Shown: positions 16,880 through 25,403, counted from the first letter of the stretch. The stretch is 42,975 bases of DNA from Candidatus Methanomethylophilaceae archaeon (GCA_017540825.1 JAFYAH010000004.1:1-42975); one strand, 5' to 3'. A program made the numbers and translations. The notes: generated from the sequence alone by a model not told the origin.

Positions 16880-18085
16880 ATGGATTCGGAGAAGGTTAGG
16901 CGGGACTTCCCGACGATAAGAAAGGGCCTCGGGATCTATCTGGACAGCGCATGCCAGTCCCTGCGGCCAGACTCGGTGATCTAGGCTATGAACGAGTACT
17001 ACGAGAACTACCCTGCCTGCGGAGGCCGCAGCGTCCACTCCATGGCCTCCAAGGTCTCCGTGTCCATGGACGAGACCCGCGAGAGCCTGGCCTCGTTCTT
17101 CGGGACCGACGACCCCTCCTGCTACGTGTTCACCAAGAACTGCACCGAAGGCCTCAACACGGCCGCCCTTGGCCTGGGCCTGAAGAAGGACGACGTCGTC
17201 GTGGTCACCGACACCGAGCACAACTCCAACCATCTGCCCTGGCTGTCCTTGGAGAAGGAGGCCGGGATCAGGCGGAGGATCTCCCGCTCCAGCGCCGACG
17301 GCGAGTTCGACATAGAGTCCTTCCAGAGATGCATGGGGCATGACGTCAAGGCGGTCTCTGTGCAGCAGTGCAGCAACGTCACCGGCTGCCTCGTCCCCGT
17401 CAGGGCGGTGGCCGAGATCGCCCACGACTACGGTGCGACCGTCATAATAGATGGCGCGCAGGCCGCACCGCACATGAAGGTGGACCTTGAGAGAATAGAC
17501 GCCGACATATACTGCCTGTCCGTCCACAAGATGCTCGGCCCGACCGGGATGGGCGTCATGTACGGGAAAAAGGAGGTGCTGGAACGCATGAAGCCTCTGA
17601 CCCTCGGCGGCGGAACCGTGGGTCTGGCCTCCTACGACAGCGCCAGCCTGGCTCCGATTCCCGACAGGTTCGAGGCGGGGCTCCACAACTACGCCGGGAT
17701 AATAGGGACGAAGGCGGCCCTCGAGTATCTGAAGGCTGTGGGAATGGACGAGATAGAGAGATGGGACTCCATGCTCGTCGAGAAGATGATGAGGAATCTG
17801 GAAGACGTGAGGAACCTCCATCCCGTGGGGCCTTCCGACCCCCGCAGGCGCACCGGCGTCTTCTCGTTCAACATAGACGGCCTGAGCTCCCACGACATCT
17901 CGATGATGGCCGACAGCATGGCCGGGGTGATGATACGCTCCGGGATGCACTGCGCCCACCCGTACTACGTGTCCCGCGGCATTGACGGGAGCGCGAGGGC
18001 GTCCACGTACCTCTACAACAGCACCGAGGAGATAGACGTGTTCACGGACACCCTGCGCCATATCGCCGAGGTATTCGGGGACTGA
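16880..18085 (+). CDS. Cysteine desulfurase (SufS-like) with in-frame TAG at codon 35
   Basis: 401 residues if the TAG at 16982-16984 is read through, matching the usual ~400-406. Before it: F-P-T-I-R-K-G-L-G-I-Y-L-D-S-A; after it, in the same phase: A-M-N-E-Y-Y-E-N-Y-P. The combined sequence aligns across the amber codon, which replaces a variable, usually acidic helix residue. PLP lysine in S-V-H-K-M-L-G-P-T (Lys217) and catalytic Cys358 in G-M-H-C-A-H-P fit group II desulfurases, which pass persulfide sulfur to Fe-S or thiolation machinery. Without suppression, a new ATG lies 3 nt after the TAG (16988) but would lack the N-terminal segment. Divergent from pyrD; the 3' end overlaps a minus-strand gene. 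Confidence 0.92.
16982..16984 (+). other. In-frame TAG, likely pyrrolysine position
   Basis: Flanked by D-S-V-I and A-M-N-E-Y-Y in one frame, inside a well-conserved enzyme of normal total length. The TAG is followed by GCT and then ATG, so re-initiation is an alternative. Confidence 0.7.
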
Positions 18086-18471
18086 CATCGCTTCGTTATC
18101 GTGACGGACCCGCCGTACCACAGCTCGAACTCGGCTCCGCATCTCGTCATCGCGGTGCGATATGTTCCGTCCTTCTCAAGACAGACTATATTGCTACCTA
18201 CCTTCAGCACGTGCTTGGACGACGGGAGTATGCGGGAGCCTTCGAGAGTCAGGCTCTCGGTCTCGGAGCCCTCGAAAGCATCCAGCATCTCGGCTATGTC
18301 ACCTGCGAGAGCTTTCTCCATATCGGATTCGGCGCGGTCCTGGTAGGAGCCCATGATCCCTGCGACGGTCACGAGCAGAACCGCCCCGCAGACGCAGAGG
18401 GAGGCCCTGGAGAGGGCGAACTCTATCAGCCCACCACCCCCACGACCAGATTGCGGTCTTCGGTCACGCAT
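18013..18471 (-). CDS. Pilin-like secreted protein 3
   Basis: 152 residues, third of three similar co-directional genes; it starts 46 nt inside the previous gene. After a short basic start, a single hydrophobic segment (~20-42, with S-L-C-V-C-G-A-V-L-L-V-T-V-A-G) precedes an extracellular-type domain with paired cysteines (C-L-E-K-D and T-R-C-G-A). The last ~25 residues run antisense into the cysteine desulfurase and end at TAG, so the true C-terminus may lie near V-T-I-T-K. Possibly a minor type IV pilin; family not certain. Confidence 0.5.
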   Translation of the reverse strand: MRDRRPQSGRGGGGLIEFALSRASLCVCGAVLLVTVAGIMGSYQDRAESDMEKALAGDIAEMLDAFEGSETESLTLEGSRILPSSKHVLKVGSNIVCLEKDGTYRTAMTRCGAEFELWYGGSVTITKRCQSPNTSAIWRRVSVNTSISSVLL

Positions 18472-18836
18472 CCGAAAGTGACATCGACGCTGCCGACTAT
18501 CTCGGAGACCTCCTCCGAGAGGACGACCGGGGCCTTGTCCAGATACACGGTCTTCTTCAGATCTCCGTTCACGAAGAAGCGAATGGAGTGCGCGTCCTTT
18601 CCCGGACCCCCTAAGACTATAGTCTCCTTGGGCCCCAGGTCCACATGCACGGTCTCCATCGACCCGGATCCGGAGCGGAACACCCTGTATATGCAGTCCT
18701 CCACGGCCGAGCAGCCGGGATCGGTGCCTGTGACGGAGGACTGCTCCTCAACCACAGACACCATACCGACTATAGTCGGCAGCATCAGGCCGATCAACAG
18801 GAATGACACCATCAGCTTCAGCGGCATTCCTATCAT
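18426..18836 (-). CDS. Pilin-like secreted protein 2
   Basis: 136 residues. N-terminus G-M-P-L-K-L-M-V-S-F-L-L-I-G-L is a type III/pilin-like signal and hydrophobic helix with almost no N-terminal tail; the rest is a beta-rich exported domain with two Cys (D-P-G-C and E-D-C-I-Y) that could form a disulfide. Starts 12 nt after the first pilin-like gene and overlaps the third, so the three probably build one surface structure. Confidence 0.55.
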   Translation of the reverse strand: MIGMPLKLMVSFLLIGLMLPTIVGMVSVVEEQSSVTGTDPGCSAVEDCIYRVFRSGSGSMETVHVDLGPKETIVLGGPGKDAHSIRFFVNGDLKKTVYLDKAPVVLSEEVSEIVGSVDVTFGCVTEDRNLVVGVVG

Positions 18837-18848
18837 GGCCGGCCTTCT

Positions 18849-19304
18849 TCAGGTGTAGTTGATGACAGCGAACTCGGTGCTGCAGTGTTCGCCGTACCCG
18901 GTCTTCATGACGTTGACGGTGACGGTCCCGAACGCTCCCCTTGGCGGGGTGACGACGAGCTCGTCGATGGTCGCGACTCCGTTCTCGTCGGTGTATCCGA
19001 TGGCCTTCCCTCCGTCGGACGTCCTGATTCCGAGGCCGCTGAGGTAGACGGTGGCCTCCTTGAGGGGGTTCCCGTCCTGGTCCCTTACGAGCACTGTGAC
19101 GGGATCGATGTTCCCGTCTGGGTCCGCCAGGCCCTCCGCAGAGATGACCTCGACGTCGGAAATGGAGTGGGGGGTTTCTATTCCCGCCATCCATCCGCTT
19201 AGTATTCCGATCGCCGCGACAGCCACGATCATCATGATCATGAGCTGGAGCGGCAATCCCTCTACACTTCCTTTCCTATCCGTAGTGAGCTTGTTGAGTT
19301 TCAT
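18849..19304 (-). CDS. Pilin-like secreted protein 1 with Ig-like domain
   Basis: 151 residues. K-G-S-V-E-G-L-P-L-Q-L followed by M-I-M-M-I-V-A-V-A-A-I-G-I-L resembles an archaeal prepilin peptidase site and helix. Residues ~65-140 resemble a carboxypeptidase-regulatory/Ig-like beta-sandwich (V-L-V-R-D-Q-D-G-N-P-L-K-E-A-T-V-Y-L, then G-Y-T-D-E-N-G-V-A-T), common in surface proteins. First of three genes; TTTAAATC about 30 nt upstream is the likely TATA box. Confidence 0.6.
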   Translation of the reverse strand: MKLNKLTTDRKGSVEGLPLQLMIMMIVAVAAIGILSGWMAGIETPHSISDVEVISAEGLADPDGNIDPVTVLVRDQDGNPLKEATVYLSGLGIRTSDGGKAIGYTDENGVATIDELVVTPPRGAFGTVTVNVMKTGYGEHCSTEFAVINYT

Positions 19305-19361
19305 ATCGCTCGGAGGTGATTTCTCCTTGAAAAGATTTAAAGCAGGTACGGTGCGCGCACG

Positions 19362-19901
19362 TTACATCAAGGAAACGGACTCGAGGACTGTGTGCTTGGC
19401 CCCGGATCTCCCCAGCTCGCTGCGCATAACCAGGACCGAATCGCATTCGAAGCTGGCGAACCGGGCGCCTTTGTACTTGGACACCAGGGACGAGACGTCC
19501 TTCTTGTATGAGCATCTGCCGATGGTCATGTGGCTCTTGAACGGCTTGTCGTCGAACTGAATGCCGGAGAGGTTCCTGCCTATTCCGTCGGAGATCCTCT
19601 CCAGGACGTCGGCCGGCTTGGCCCCGATCCATACCACGCGGGCGCTGCGCTCGCTGGGGAACGCTCCTGCGCCCTCCAGGACGACCTCGAAGGGAGGGAT
19701 GCCCTCCACAGCCTTCCTGACCGCGTCGGCGATCCTTGGCACCTTGCGGTCGTCCACGTCGCCGATGAACTTCATCGTCAGATGCATCTGGCTCTCCGGA
19801 GACGGCCTGATTCCGTCGATCGCCCTGATGTCCTCGAGGAATGGCTTCAGCGGAGCCGTGTCAGGCACCGGTATCGAGACGAACACGCGGATCAGCGTCA
19901 T
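19362..19901 (-). CDS. thpR: RNA 2',3'-cyclic phosphodiesterase ThpR
   Basis: 179 residues of the 2H phosphoesterase family. Both catalytic motifs are present: H-L-T-M-K-F (~41-46) and H-M-T-I-G-R (~131-136), about 90 residues apart as usual. N-terminal R-V-F-V-S-I-P fits ThpR/LigT (2'-5' RNA ligase-like). Start overlaps the phosphatase stop by ATGA, so the pair is co-translated. Its in vivo RNA substrate is not established for this group. Confidence 0.9.
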   Translation of the reverse strand: MTLIRVFVSIPVPDTAPLKPFLEDIRAIDGIRPSPESQMHLTMKFIGDVDDRKVPRIADAVRKAVEGIPPFEVVLEGAGAFPSERSARVVWIGAKPADVLERISDGIGRNLSGIQFDDKPFKSHMTIGRCSYKKDVSSLVSKYKGARFASFECDSVLVMRSELGRSGAKHTVLESVSLM

Positions 19902-20365
19902 AGCCCCTCCTTCTCCTTTATCCTCTCCAGGAGCGCCCCGCAGCCCCTGCAGACGTCCCTGTAGGTGCAATCGAAGTCTCCCGAGTACCATGGGTCCGCC
20001 ACGTCCCCTCCGCCGGCGTACGACATCAGAAGGGCGGTCTCGGAAAAGCCGTCGCCGGGGCTCAGGGTGCGGATGTACTCCAGGTTGTGGCGATCCATGC
20101 CTATTATGTAGTTGTACTCCGAGAAATCCGAGCGGGTTAGCCTTCTGGCCCTCTTGTCCTTGCACGATATCCCGTGCCTCTCCAAGACCTCCGCGGTCCT
20201 CGGGTCTGCCGGGTCGCCGATGTGCTCGGCGCTGGTCGCGCATGAGGCGCATGTTATCCTGTTCGAGAGTCCCTCCCTCTCCACCATGTCCCTGAATACG
20301 TACTCCGCCATGGGGCTGCGGCATATGTTGCCGTAGCATACGAATAGTACCTTGATTCCGCTCAT
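19898..20365 (-). CDS. Low-molecular-weight protein tyrosine phosphatase family protein
   Basis: 155 residues. The active-site loop V-C-Y-G-N-I-C-R-S-P (C-x5-R) is at ~10-19, and the general acid Asp is in V-A-D-P-W-Y-S-G (~122). Could act on phosphotyrosine or arsenate; the ArsC subgroup is less likely because no redox-cysteine pattern is evident. A TATA-like AAGTATAAT ~30 nt upstream suggests a leaderless message. Translationally coupled to thpR. Confidence 0.88.
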   Translation of the reverse strand: MSGIKVLFVCYGNICRSPMAEYVFRDMVEREGLSNRITCASCATSAEHIGDPADPRTAEVLERHGISCKDKRARRLTRSDFSEYNYIIGMDRHNLEYIRTLSPGDGFSETALLMSYAGGGDVADPWYSGDFDCTYRDVCRGCGALLERIKEKEGL

Positions 20366-20506
20366 CTCGTCACTCTCGCAACGCGAAAGGATACCGATTA
20401 TACTTTACTATCGACACCGTTCTCGGCCTACATCCATGCGGCTACGGCGGGCGCCGATGGATCGCGCCGATGGAACCGTAAATCGAGAGCCGTCGTGCGC
20501 AACAGT

Positions 20507-20515
20507 TGATATAAT
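20507..20515 (+). promoter_or_regulatory. TATA box of the 34-residue membrane protein
   Basis: gatataatc, centred ~24 nt before ATG 20535, supports a leaderless small gene. Confidence 0.4.
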
Positions 20516-20534
20516 CGTAAAGTGTTCAGCGCCC

Positions 20535-20639
20535 ATGGACGGCAAGATATCCACCCAGGACAGGCTCGTCAACAAGATGCCCATCGTGGCGATCCTGGCG
20601 CTAGCGGCTGTCGCTTTCGCGATGGTATATATTTTCTGA
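20535..20639 (+). CDS. 34-residue single-helix membrane protein
   Basis: M-D-G-K-I-S-T-Q-D-R-L-V-N-K followed by one hydrophobic helix (P-I-V-A-I-L-A-L-A-A-V-A-F-A-M) and a Y-I-F end. A TATA box at the right distance and the charged-then-hydrophobic layout support a real gene; the longer reading from 20352 crosses the phosphatase promoter and is unlikely. Convergent with the Sel1 gene. No family recognised. Confidence 0.5.
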   Translation: MDGKISTQDRLVNKMPIVAILALAAVAFAMVYIF

Positions 20640-20667
20640 AAAATGGGGGAGAGATCCCCCTGTTTCT

Positions 20668-22491
20668 TCACTTCTTCTGCTGCTCGGCCCTTCTCAACTG
20701 GTTGAGGGCCCTCTTGGAAGCCTGGTTGCCCTCGGCTGCCGCCTTGTTGAACCACTTCCTGGCCTCGGTGGGGTCCTTCTCGGTCCCTACGCCGTCCATG
20801 TAGCAGCGTCCGACGATGAACATGGCGTCGGCATCGCCGTTCTTGGCGGAGCGCAGGTACGAGTCGAACGGGGAGTCGTCGGACTTGGGCTTGATCTTCT
20901 CGCCGGTGACCTCCTCGACGATCTGCCTGGAGACTATGTGGCCCTGCTCTGCCGCGCGGGTGTACCATTCGATGGCCTTCTTCTCGTCGGACTTCGTGCC
21001 TATAGCGTTGGCATAGCAGTATCCGGCGTAGTACTGGCAGAGGACGTTGCCGTTCTGGGCTCCCTTGAGGAACCATTCGAACGCCTTCTTGTCGTCCTTG
21101 TCGGTGCCGACGCCCTCGAAGTAGGAGTACGCGACGTGGTACTGCGACTTCCCGAAGCCGTTCTCCGCGAGGCCCTTGTGGATCTCGAAGGCCTTCTCGG
21201 AATCCTTCTTGACCCCTCTTCCCTTGGAATATGCCTCCGCTATGGAGAACTGGGCCTTCATATAGTTGTCCTCGGCCGCTCTGGAGAGCCAGTCGAAGGA
21301 CGCCTCCTCGTTCTTCTTGACGCCGCTGCCGAGCGCATAAGCCGTCCCGACGTTGTAGCTTGCGACGGTGTTGCCGTGCGAGGCGGACATGAGGTAGTAC
21401 CTGAGGGCGGCCTTGTTGTCCTTCTTGAGCCCGATGCCGTTGGCGTAGTTGTCGCCTGTGGTGAGCTGCGCGTACGGATCTCCCAGGTCCGCGGCCCTCT
21501 TGAAGTTCTCCGAAGCCGTTGGGAGGCTCTTGGGGACCAGCTTGCCCTTGGTGTAAAGCTGCCCGAGCATGATCATGGCGTCGGTCTGCCCCAGCTTCGA
21601 GGCGGTCTCGAGAAGCTTCAGGCCGGTCTCCTTGTTCTTGTCCACGCCTATGCCTCCCATATAGCACCTGGCGAGGCCGTAGACGCCGTCGATCGAGTCC
21701 CTCATGGCGGCCGCTGTGAACCAGGAGAACGAGTAGTTGCCGTCCTTGGCGACCCCGATGCCGTCCATGTAGCATCTGCCGAGGTTGTACATGCCGTCGA
21801 TCGACCCCTTGCCGACCATCTCGTCGTAGATGGAGAACGCCTTCTTGTGGTCGCGCTCCACGCCCAGGCCGTACTCGTAGCATTTAGCTAGCGCGGTGCC
21901 GGCGGGAACGAACCCGTCCTCCCAAAGCTTCGCGATCATCGACGCGCCCTTCTCGCGGTCCCTGGCCACGCCTGTTCCGTTGAGGATGCACGTGGCGACC
22001 GCTAGCTTGGCATACATATGGCCCTTCTTGCACGCCTTGACATACGAAGCGAATGCGTTTTCCGGATCGAAAGCGGTGCCGACACCCAGCTCTTGCAGCC
22101 TGCCGAGCATGTACGCGGCATCTGCGTCGTCCTCCTTCTCGGACGCGCTGCGGAAATATTCGAGAATGGCACCGTCGGCCGGTGTTTCGTGCGTTTCGTA
22201 ATAGTGGGACAGAGTGCGAAGGGCCTGGGGGTCTCCCTTCATGAGCGCGCGGAAGTACCACATGGCGGCCTCGTCGAAGCAGGGCTCGACCGTTATGCCG
22301 TTGGCATAGCAGACCCCCACCGCGTTCTCCGCCTTGATGTTGCCTCCCTTGGCTGCGCAAAGGTAACACCTGAATGCTGCTTTCTCGTCAGCGTCGGTGC
22401 CCTCACCGAGCGCATACCTCTGACCTAGCTCGAAGCAAGACTGCACGTCCCCTGCCTCGGCCTTGGAAATCAACTGCTCTAAGGTTTCCAT
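20668..22491 (-). CDS. Large Sel1-repeat protein
   Basis: 607 residues composed almost wholly of Sel1 repeats (roughly 15-16), seen as recurring L-G-x-x-Y-x-x-G-x-G-V-x-K-D and A-F-x-W-x-x-x-A-A blocks, e.g. A-R-C-Y-M-G-G-I-G-V-D-K-N. No signal peptide or membrane segment; an intracellular scaffold is likely. Start chosen at M-E-T-L-E-Q-L (22491) because a TATA-like TTTTTAAT lies ~26 nt upstream; 22513 is an alternative. Longer and more regular than the Sel1 protein at 0.9 kb. Partner unknown. Confidence 0.88.
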   Translation of the reverse strand: METLEQLISKAEAGDVQSCFELGQRYALGEGTDADEKAAFRCYLCAAKGGNIKAENAVGVCYANGITVEPCFDEAAMWYFRALMKGDPQALRTLSHYYETHETPADGAILEYFRSASEKEDDADAAYMLGRLQELGVGTAFDPENAFASYVKACKKGHMYAKLAVATCILNGTGVARDREKGASMIAKLWEDGFVPAGTALAKCYEYGLGVERDHKKAFSIYDEMVGKGSIDGMYNLGRCYMDGIGVAKDGNYSFSWFTAAAMRDSIDGVYGLARCYMGGIGVDKNKETGLKLLETASKLGQTDAMIMLGQLYTKGKLVPKSLPTASENFKRAADLGDPYAQLTTGDNYANGIGLKKDNKAALRYYLMSASHGNTVASYNVGTAYALGSGVKKNEEASFDWLSRAAEDNYMKAQFSIAEAYSKGRGVKKDSEKAFEIHKGLAENGFGKSQYHVAYSYFEGVGTDKDDKKAFEWFLKGAQNGNVLCQYYAGYCYANAIGTKSDEKKAIEWYTRAAEQGHIVSRQIVEEVTGEKIKPKSDDSPFDSYLRSAKNGDADAMFIVGRCYMDGVGTEKDPTEARKWFNKAAAEGNQASKRALNQLRRAEQQKK

Positions 22492-22827
22492 CGCGCGGGC
22501 TACACTGATGTGCATTAAAAAATGTTCTGTTTGTCGAAGTCTAAAGTTAATCATTCCGTCCGGAAAAGCGTCGTGCTTTCTCGACAAGAGCAAAATGTAC
22601 CTTCATAATGAGTAAAAATAAATACTATATTAAATCCGAAGGTGAGACCTGGCGGTTTTATCCAATATCGGATTTAATACATCGCATCCAGCAGACCACT
22701 GCGGGCCTTAGAATTCGGCGCCCCGCTCATGCCGTTCGTTCCTCGGGGACGGCGACAAGGATGGAGGACGAAGGCGGATCGAACAGAGTCTTCCTGCCTC
22801 ATGGAAGGCATAACGTATCGCCATGAG
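22492..22827. other. Non-coding region upstream of the Sel1 gene
   Basis: Holds the Sel1 promoter (TATA-like at 22514-22521, minus strand), an AT-rich stretch with a perfect 12-bp inverted repeat at 22628-22679, then the 3' flank of the PQ-loop gene. Short reading frames here are arginine-rich and have no recognisable product. Confidence 0.5.
22628..22679. repeat. Perfect 12-bp inverted repeat
   Basis: TATTAAATCCGA at 22628-22639 and its exact reverse complement at 22668-22679, with 28 nt between; the spacer contains a small GGT-GAG-ACC dyad. Could be an operator or a transcribed stem-loop; no gene sits inside. Confidence 0.6.
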
Positions 22828-23142
22828 CTACGGAATCCACCGATCGCATCGCCTGTCGGAATGCCTTCCCTCCCTTTCAGCGTCATATCTGAGGTTCCTG
22901 AGATAGATGGCTATGTTCAATGCTACCAGCGAGAAGTTGAACGCGTAGAAGAAGATCACATATGATACGTTCCCGGAAGCGAACTTGCTCGCCATCCCGC
23001 ACGCGTAGCCTATCTCGATGACCACCATGAAGCCCAGGCTGACGCCCTTGGCGGTCCTGGACCTCCAGAGCTTGACGGTGGACATCGGCCATGCTGCCAT
23101 GAAGCATACCAGCATCCCGACCTCGAGCAGATCAGCTATCAT
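22828..23142 (-). CDS. PQ-loop / SemiSWEET-like membrane protein
   Basis: 104 residues with three hydrophobic helices. The first contains M-A-A-W-P-M-S-T-V-K-L-W-R-S-R-T-A-K-G-V-S-L-G-F, the proline-containing PQ-loop-type segment of SWEET/SemiSWEET transporters (usually ~90-100 residues with three helices). The start overlaps the DUF362 stop by ATGA. Ends at a TAG, one of only three terminal TAGs in the window; reading on would add ~39 residues of non-conserved sequence. Substrate unknown. Confidence 0.75.
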   Translation of the reverse strand: MIADLLEVGMLVCFMAAWPMSTVKLWRSRTAKGVSLGFMVVIEIGYACGMASKFASGNVSYVIFFYAFNFSLVALNIAIYLRNLRYDAEREGRHSDRRCDRWIP

Positions 23143-24254
23143 CGCCTCACCACCAGCAGCTCGTAGCTCCCGTCCCCCAGGCCCATCCTGGCGGCGTGCT
23201 CGAAATGGTTCTGCCATCTTGTCCCGGGCTGGTTGCACGCGATGACGTCGTCCGGCTCGGACCCTCCGCAATTGTCGTAGACCCTGCTTCCCGGCAGCGC
23301 CTTCTGCTTCTGCACGAGGTCGATGCAAGCCTTGTCCAGAGCTATCGGGTCAAAGGAGGCCAGCATCCCGATGTTCGGGACTATCGGCACGTCGTTCCAA
23401 GCGGCGCAGTCGCAGAACGGAGACACGTCGCAGATTATGGAGACATGGAAGCAAGGCTTGTCTCTGATCAAAGCTGCCGCGTACTCCACCATCTTCCCGT
23501 CCACCAGCTTGCCGTCCCTGTCCCCGGTGGAGCAGAGGGCCTTCCTGGGGCATGCGCCTATGCATCTCCTGCAGCCTACGCATGTGGTCCTGTCGATGGC
23601 CGCCTTCCCGTCCAGGATTGCTATGGATTCTTCCCCGCAGGCTGTGGCGCACCTTCCGCACCCGACGCACCGTCCCTCGTCCACTTCGGGCACCCCGTCG
23701 ATGTGCAGCTCCTTCTTCCCGCGGCGGGAGGCGCATCCCATGGCCAGGTTCTTGATCGCGCCGCCGAAACCGGTGGTCGCATGGCCCTTGAAGTGGTTCA
23801 AGGTGATCAGGACGTCGCAGTCGGCGATGGCCCGCCCTATCTTCGCCGACCTCACCAGCTCCCCGTCGACAGGGATCTCCACGTCGTCCGTGCCTCTCAG
23901 TCCGTCACCTATGATTATCTGGCAGCCCGTGGTCGTCGGGTTGAACCCGTTGAGGGCGGCGCACTCAAGATGGTCCAGCGCGTTCCTCCTGCTGCCCACG
24001 TACAGCGTGTTGCAGTCCGTGAGGAACGGCATGCCCCCTTTCTCCTTCACGATGTCCGCTATGACCTTGGCGTAGTTAGGCTTCAGGTAAGCCAGATTCC
24101 CGAGCTCCCCGAAATGCATCTTGATGGCCACGAACTTCCTGTCCATGTCCATCGAGCCGATCCCGGCGGCCCGGACGAGCCTGTCCAGCTTCGAGGGGAG
24201 GCTGTCCCCCAGCTTGCAGCGCATGTCGGTGAAGTAAACTTTAGGACGCGACAT
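23139..24254 (-). CDS. DUF362 protein with 2x[4Fe-4S] ferredoxin domain (copy A)
   Basis: 371 residues. DUF362 N- and C-terminal parts (K-V-Y-F-T-D-M-R-C-K at the start; G-M-L-A-S-F-D-P-I-A-L-D-K-A-C late) surround an inserted dicluster ferredoxin with C-V-G-C-G-R-C-A-T-A-C and C-V-G-C-R-R-C-I-G-A-C-P (~190-235). Probably an electron carrier or metal-cofactor protein; DUF362 function is unsettled. It is the second of two tandem copies, 36 nt after copy B, and shares an identical 71-nt stretch with it (24007-24077 versus 25156-25226). Confidence 0.88.
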   Translation of the reverse strand: MSRPKVYFTDMRCKLGDSLPSKLDRLVRAAGIGSMDMDRKFVAIKMHFGELGNLAYLKPNYAKVIADIVKEKGGMPFLTDCNTLYVGSRRNALDHLECAALNGFNPTTTGCQIIIGDGLRGTDDVEIPVDGELVRSAKIGRAIADCDVLITLNHFKGHATTGFGGAIKNLAMGCASRRGKKELHIDGVPEVDEGRCVGCGRCATACGEESIAILDGKAAIDRTTCVGCRRCIGACPRKALCSTGDRDGKLVDGKMVEYAAALIRDKPCFHVSIICDVSPFCDCAAWNDVPIVPNIGMLASFDPIALDKACIDLVQKQKALPGSRVYDNCGGSEPDDVIACNQPGTRWQNHFEHAARMGLGDGSYELLVVRR

Positions 24255-24290
24255 GCGCGACGCAACGCCGGAGGATTATTTCGTTTTTGT

Positions 24291-25403
24291 TCAGCTCACG
24301 CGTATGAGCTCGTAGCTCCCGTCCCCGAATCCCATGGCCTCCGCATGCTCGAAGTGGGACTGCCACCTGGTCCCGGGCTGGTTGCATCCGAACACGTCGT
24401 CCGGCTTCACGCCGTTGGAGTTGTCGAACAGCCTGCTGCCCGGGATCATCGGCTGCTCCTGGACCAGGTCCACGCAGGCCTTGTCGAGGGCATAAGGGTC
24501 GAACGAGGCCAGCATCCCGACGTTGGGGACTATGGGCACGTCGTTTCCGCCCTGGCAGTCGCAGAACGGGGACACGTCGCAGATTATGGAGACATGGAAG
24601 CAGGGACGGTCCTTGACCACGGCGGCAGCGTACTCCACCATCTTGCAGTCCACTATGCTCCCGTCCTCGTCGTATGCGGCGAATATGGCGTCGGTGCCGC
24701 ACATCCCGATGCATCTCCCGCATCCGACGCACTTGCCCTCGTCTATGGAAGCCTTCCTGTCCACGATCGCGATGGCCCCCTGAGCGCAGGATTTCAGGCA
24801 TCTCCCGCATCCTATGCACTTGTCGGCGTCGAGATGGGCGGTCCCGTTGCTGTGCATCTCCATCTTCCCGCGGCGAGATGCGCATCCCATGGCCAGGTTC
24901 TTGATCGCTCCGCCCATGCCGGTGACCTCGTGGCCTTTGAAGTGCGTGAGCGATATCAGCACGTCGCAGTCCGCTATCGCGCGGCCGATCTTGGCGGCTC
25001 TGACGTATCTGCCGTCGATGGGGATCTCAACGTCGTCTGTCCCCCTCAGGCCGTCCCCTATGATTATCTGGCATCCTGTCGAAATGGTGCTGAACCCGTT
25101 CATGTTGGCGCAGTCCAGATGCTCCAGCGCGTTCTTCCTCGAACCGGGATAGAGGGTGTTGCAGTCCGTGAGGAACGGCATGCCCCCTTTCTCCTTCACG
25201 ATGTCCGCTATGACCTTGGCGTAGTTCGGCCTCAGGAACGCAAGGTTCCCGTACTCCCCGAAATGCATCTTGATGGCGACGAACTTCTTCTCCATGTCTA
25301 TGGTCTCTATCCCTGCGGCGCGGACGACCCTTCCGAGCTTCGACGGGAGGCTGTCGCCGAGCTTGCAGCGCATGTCTGTAAAGTAGACCTTGGAACCAGG
25401 CAT
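24291..25403 (-). CDS. DUF362 protein with 2x[4Fe-4S] ferredoxin domain (copy B)
   Basis: 370 residues, same architecture as copy A throughout: K-V-Y-F-T-D-M-R-C-K start, ferredoxin motifs C-I-G-C-G-R-C-L-K-S-C and C-V-G-C-G-R-C-I-G-M-C near 190-230, and N-Q-P-G-T-R-W-Q near the C-terminus. The first cluster differs slightly (K-S-C-A-Q rather than T-A-C-G-E), and both differ from the usual C-P ending. Leading gene of the DUF362-DUF362-PQ-loop operon; divergent from the AdoMetDC-like gene. Duplication appears fairly recent given the long identical DNA run. Confidence 0.88.
   Translation of the reverse strand: MPGSKVYFTDMRCKLGDSLPSKLGRVVRAAGIETIDMEKKFVAIKMHFGEYGNLAFLRPNYAKVIADIVKEKGGMPFLTDCNTLYPGSRKNALEHLDCANMNGFSTISTGCQIIIGDGLRGTDDVEIPIDGRYVRAAKIGRAIADCDVLISLTHFKGHEVTGMGGAIKNLAMGCASRRGKMEMHSNGTAHLDADKCIGCGRCLKSCAQGAIAIVDRKASIDEGKCVGCGRCIGMCGTDAIFAAYDEDGSIVDCKMVEYAAAVVKDRPCFHVSIICDVSPFCDCQGGNDVPIVPNVGMLASFDPYALDKACVDLVQEQPMIPGSRLFDNSNGVKPDDVFGCNQPGTRWQSHFEHAEAMGFGDGSYELIRVS

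Noticed and set aside
22674-22886. 70-codon minus-strand frame downstream of the PQ-loop gene
   Set aside because: Arginine- and serine-rich without motifs; overlaps the PQ-loop 3' end and the inverted repeat.
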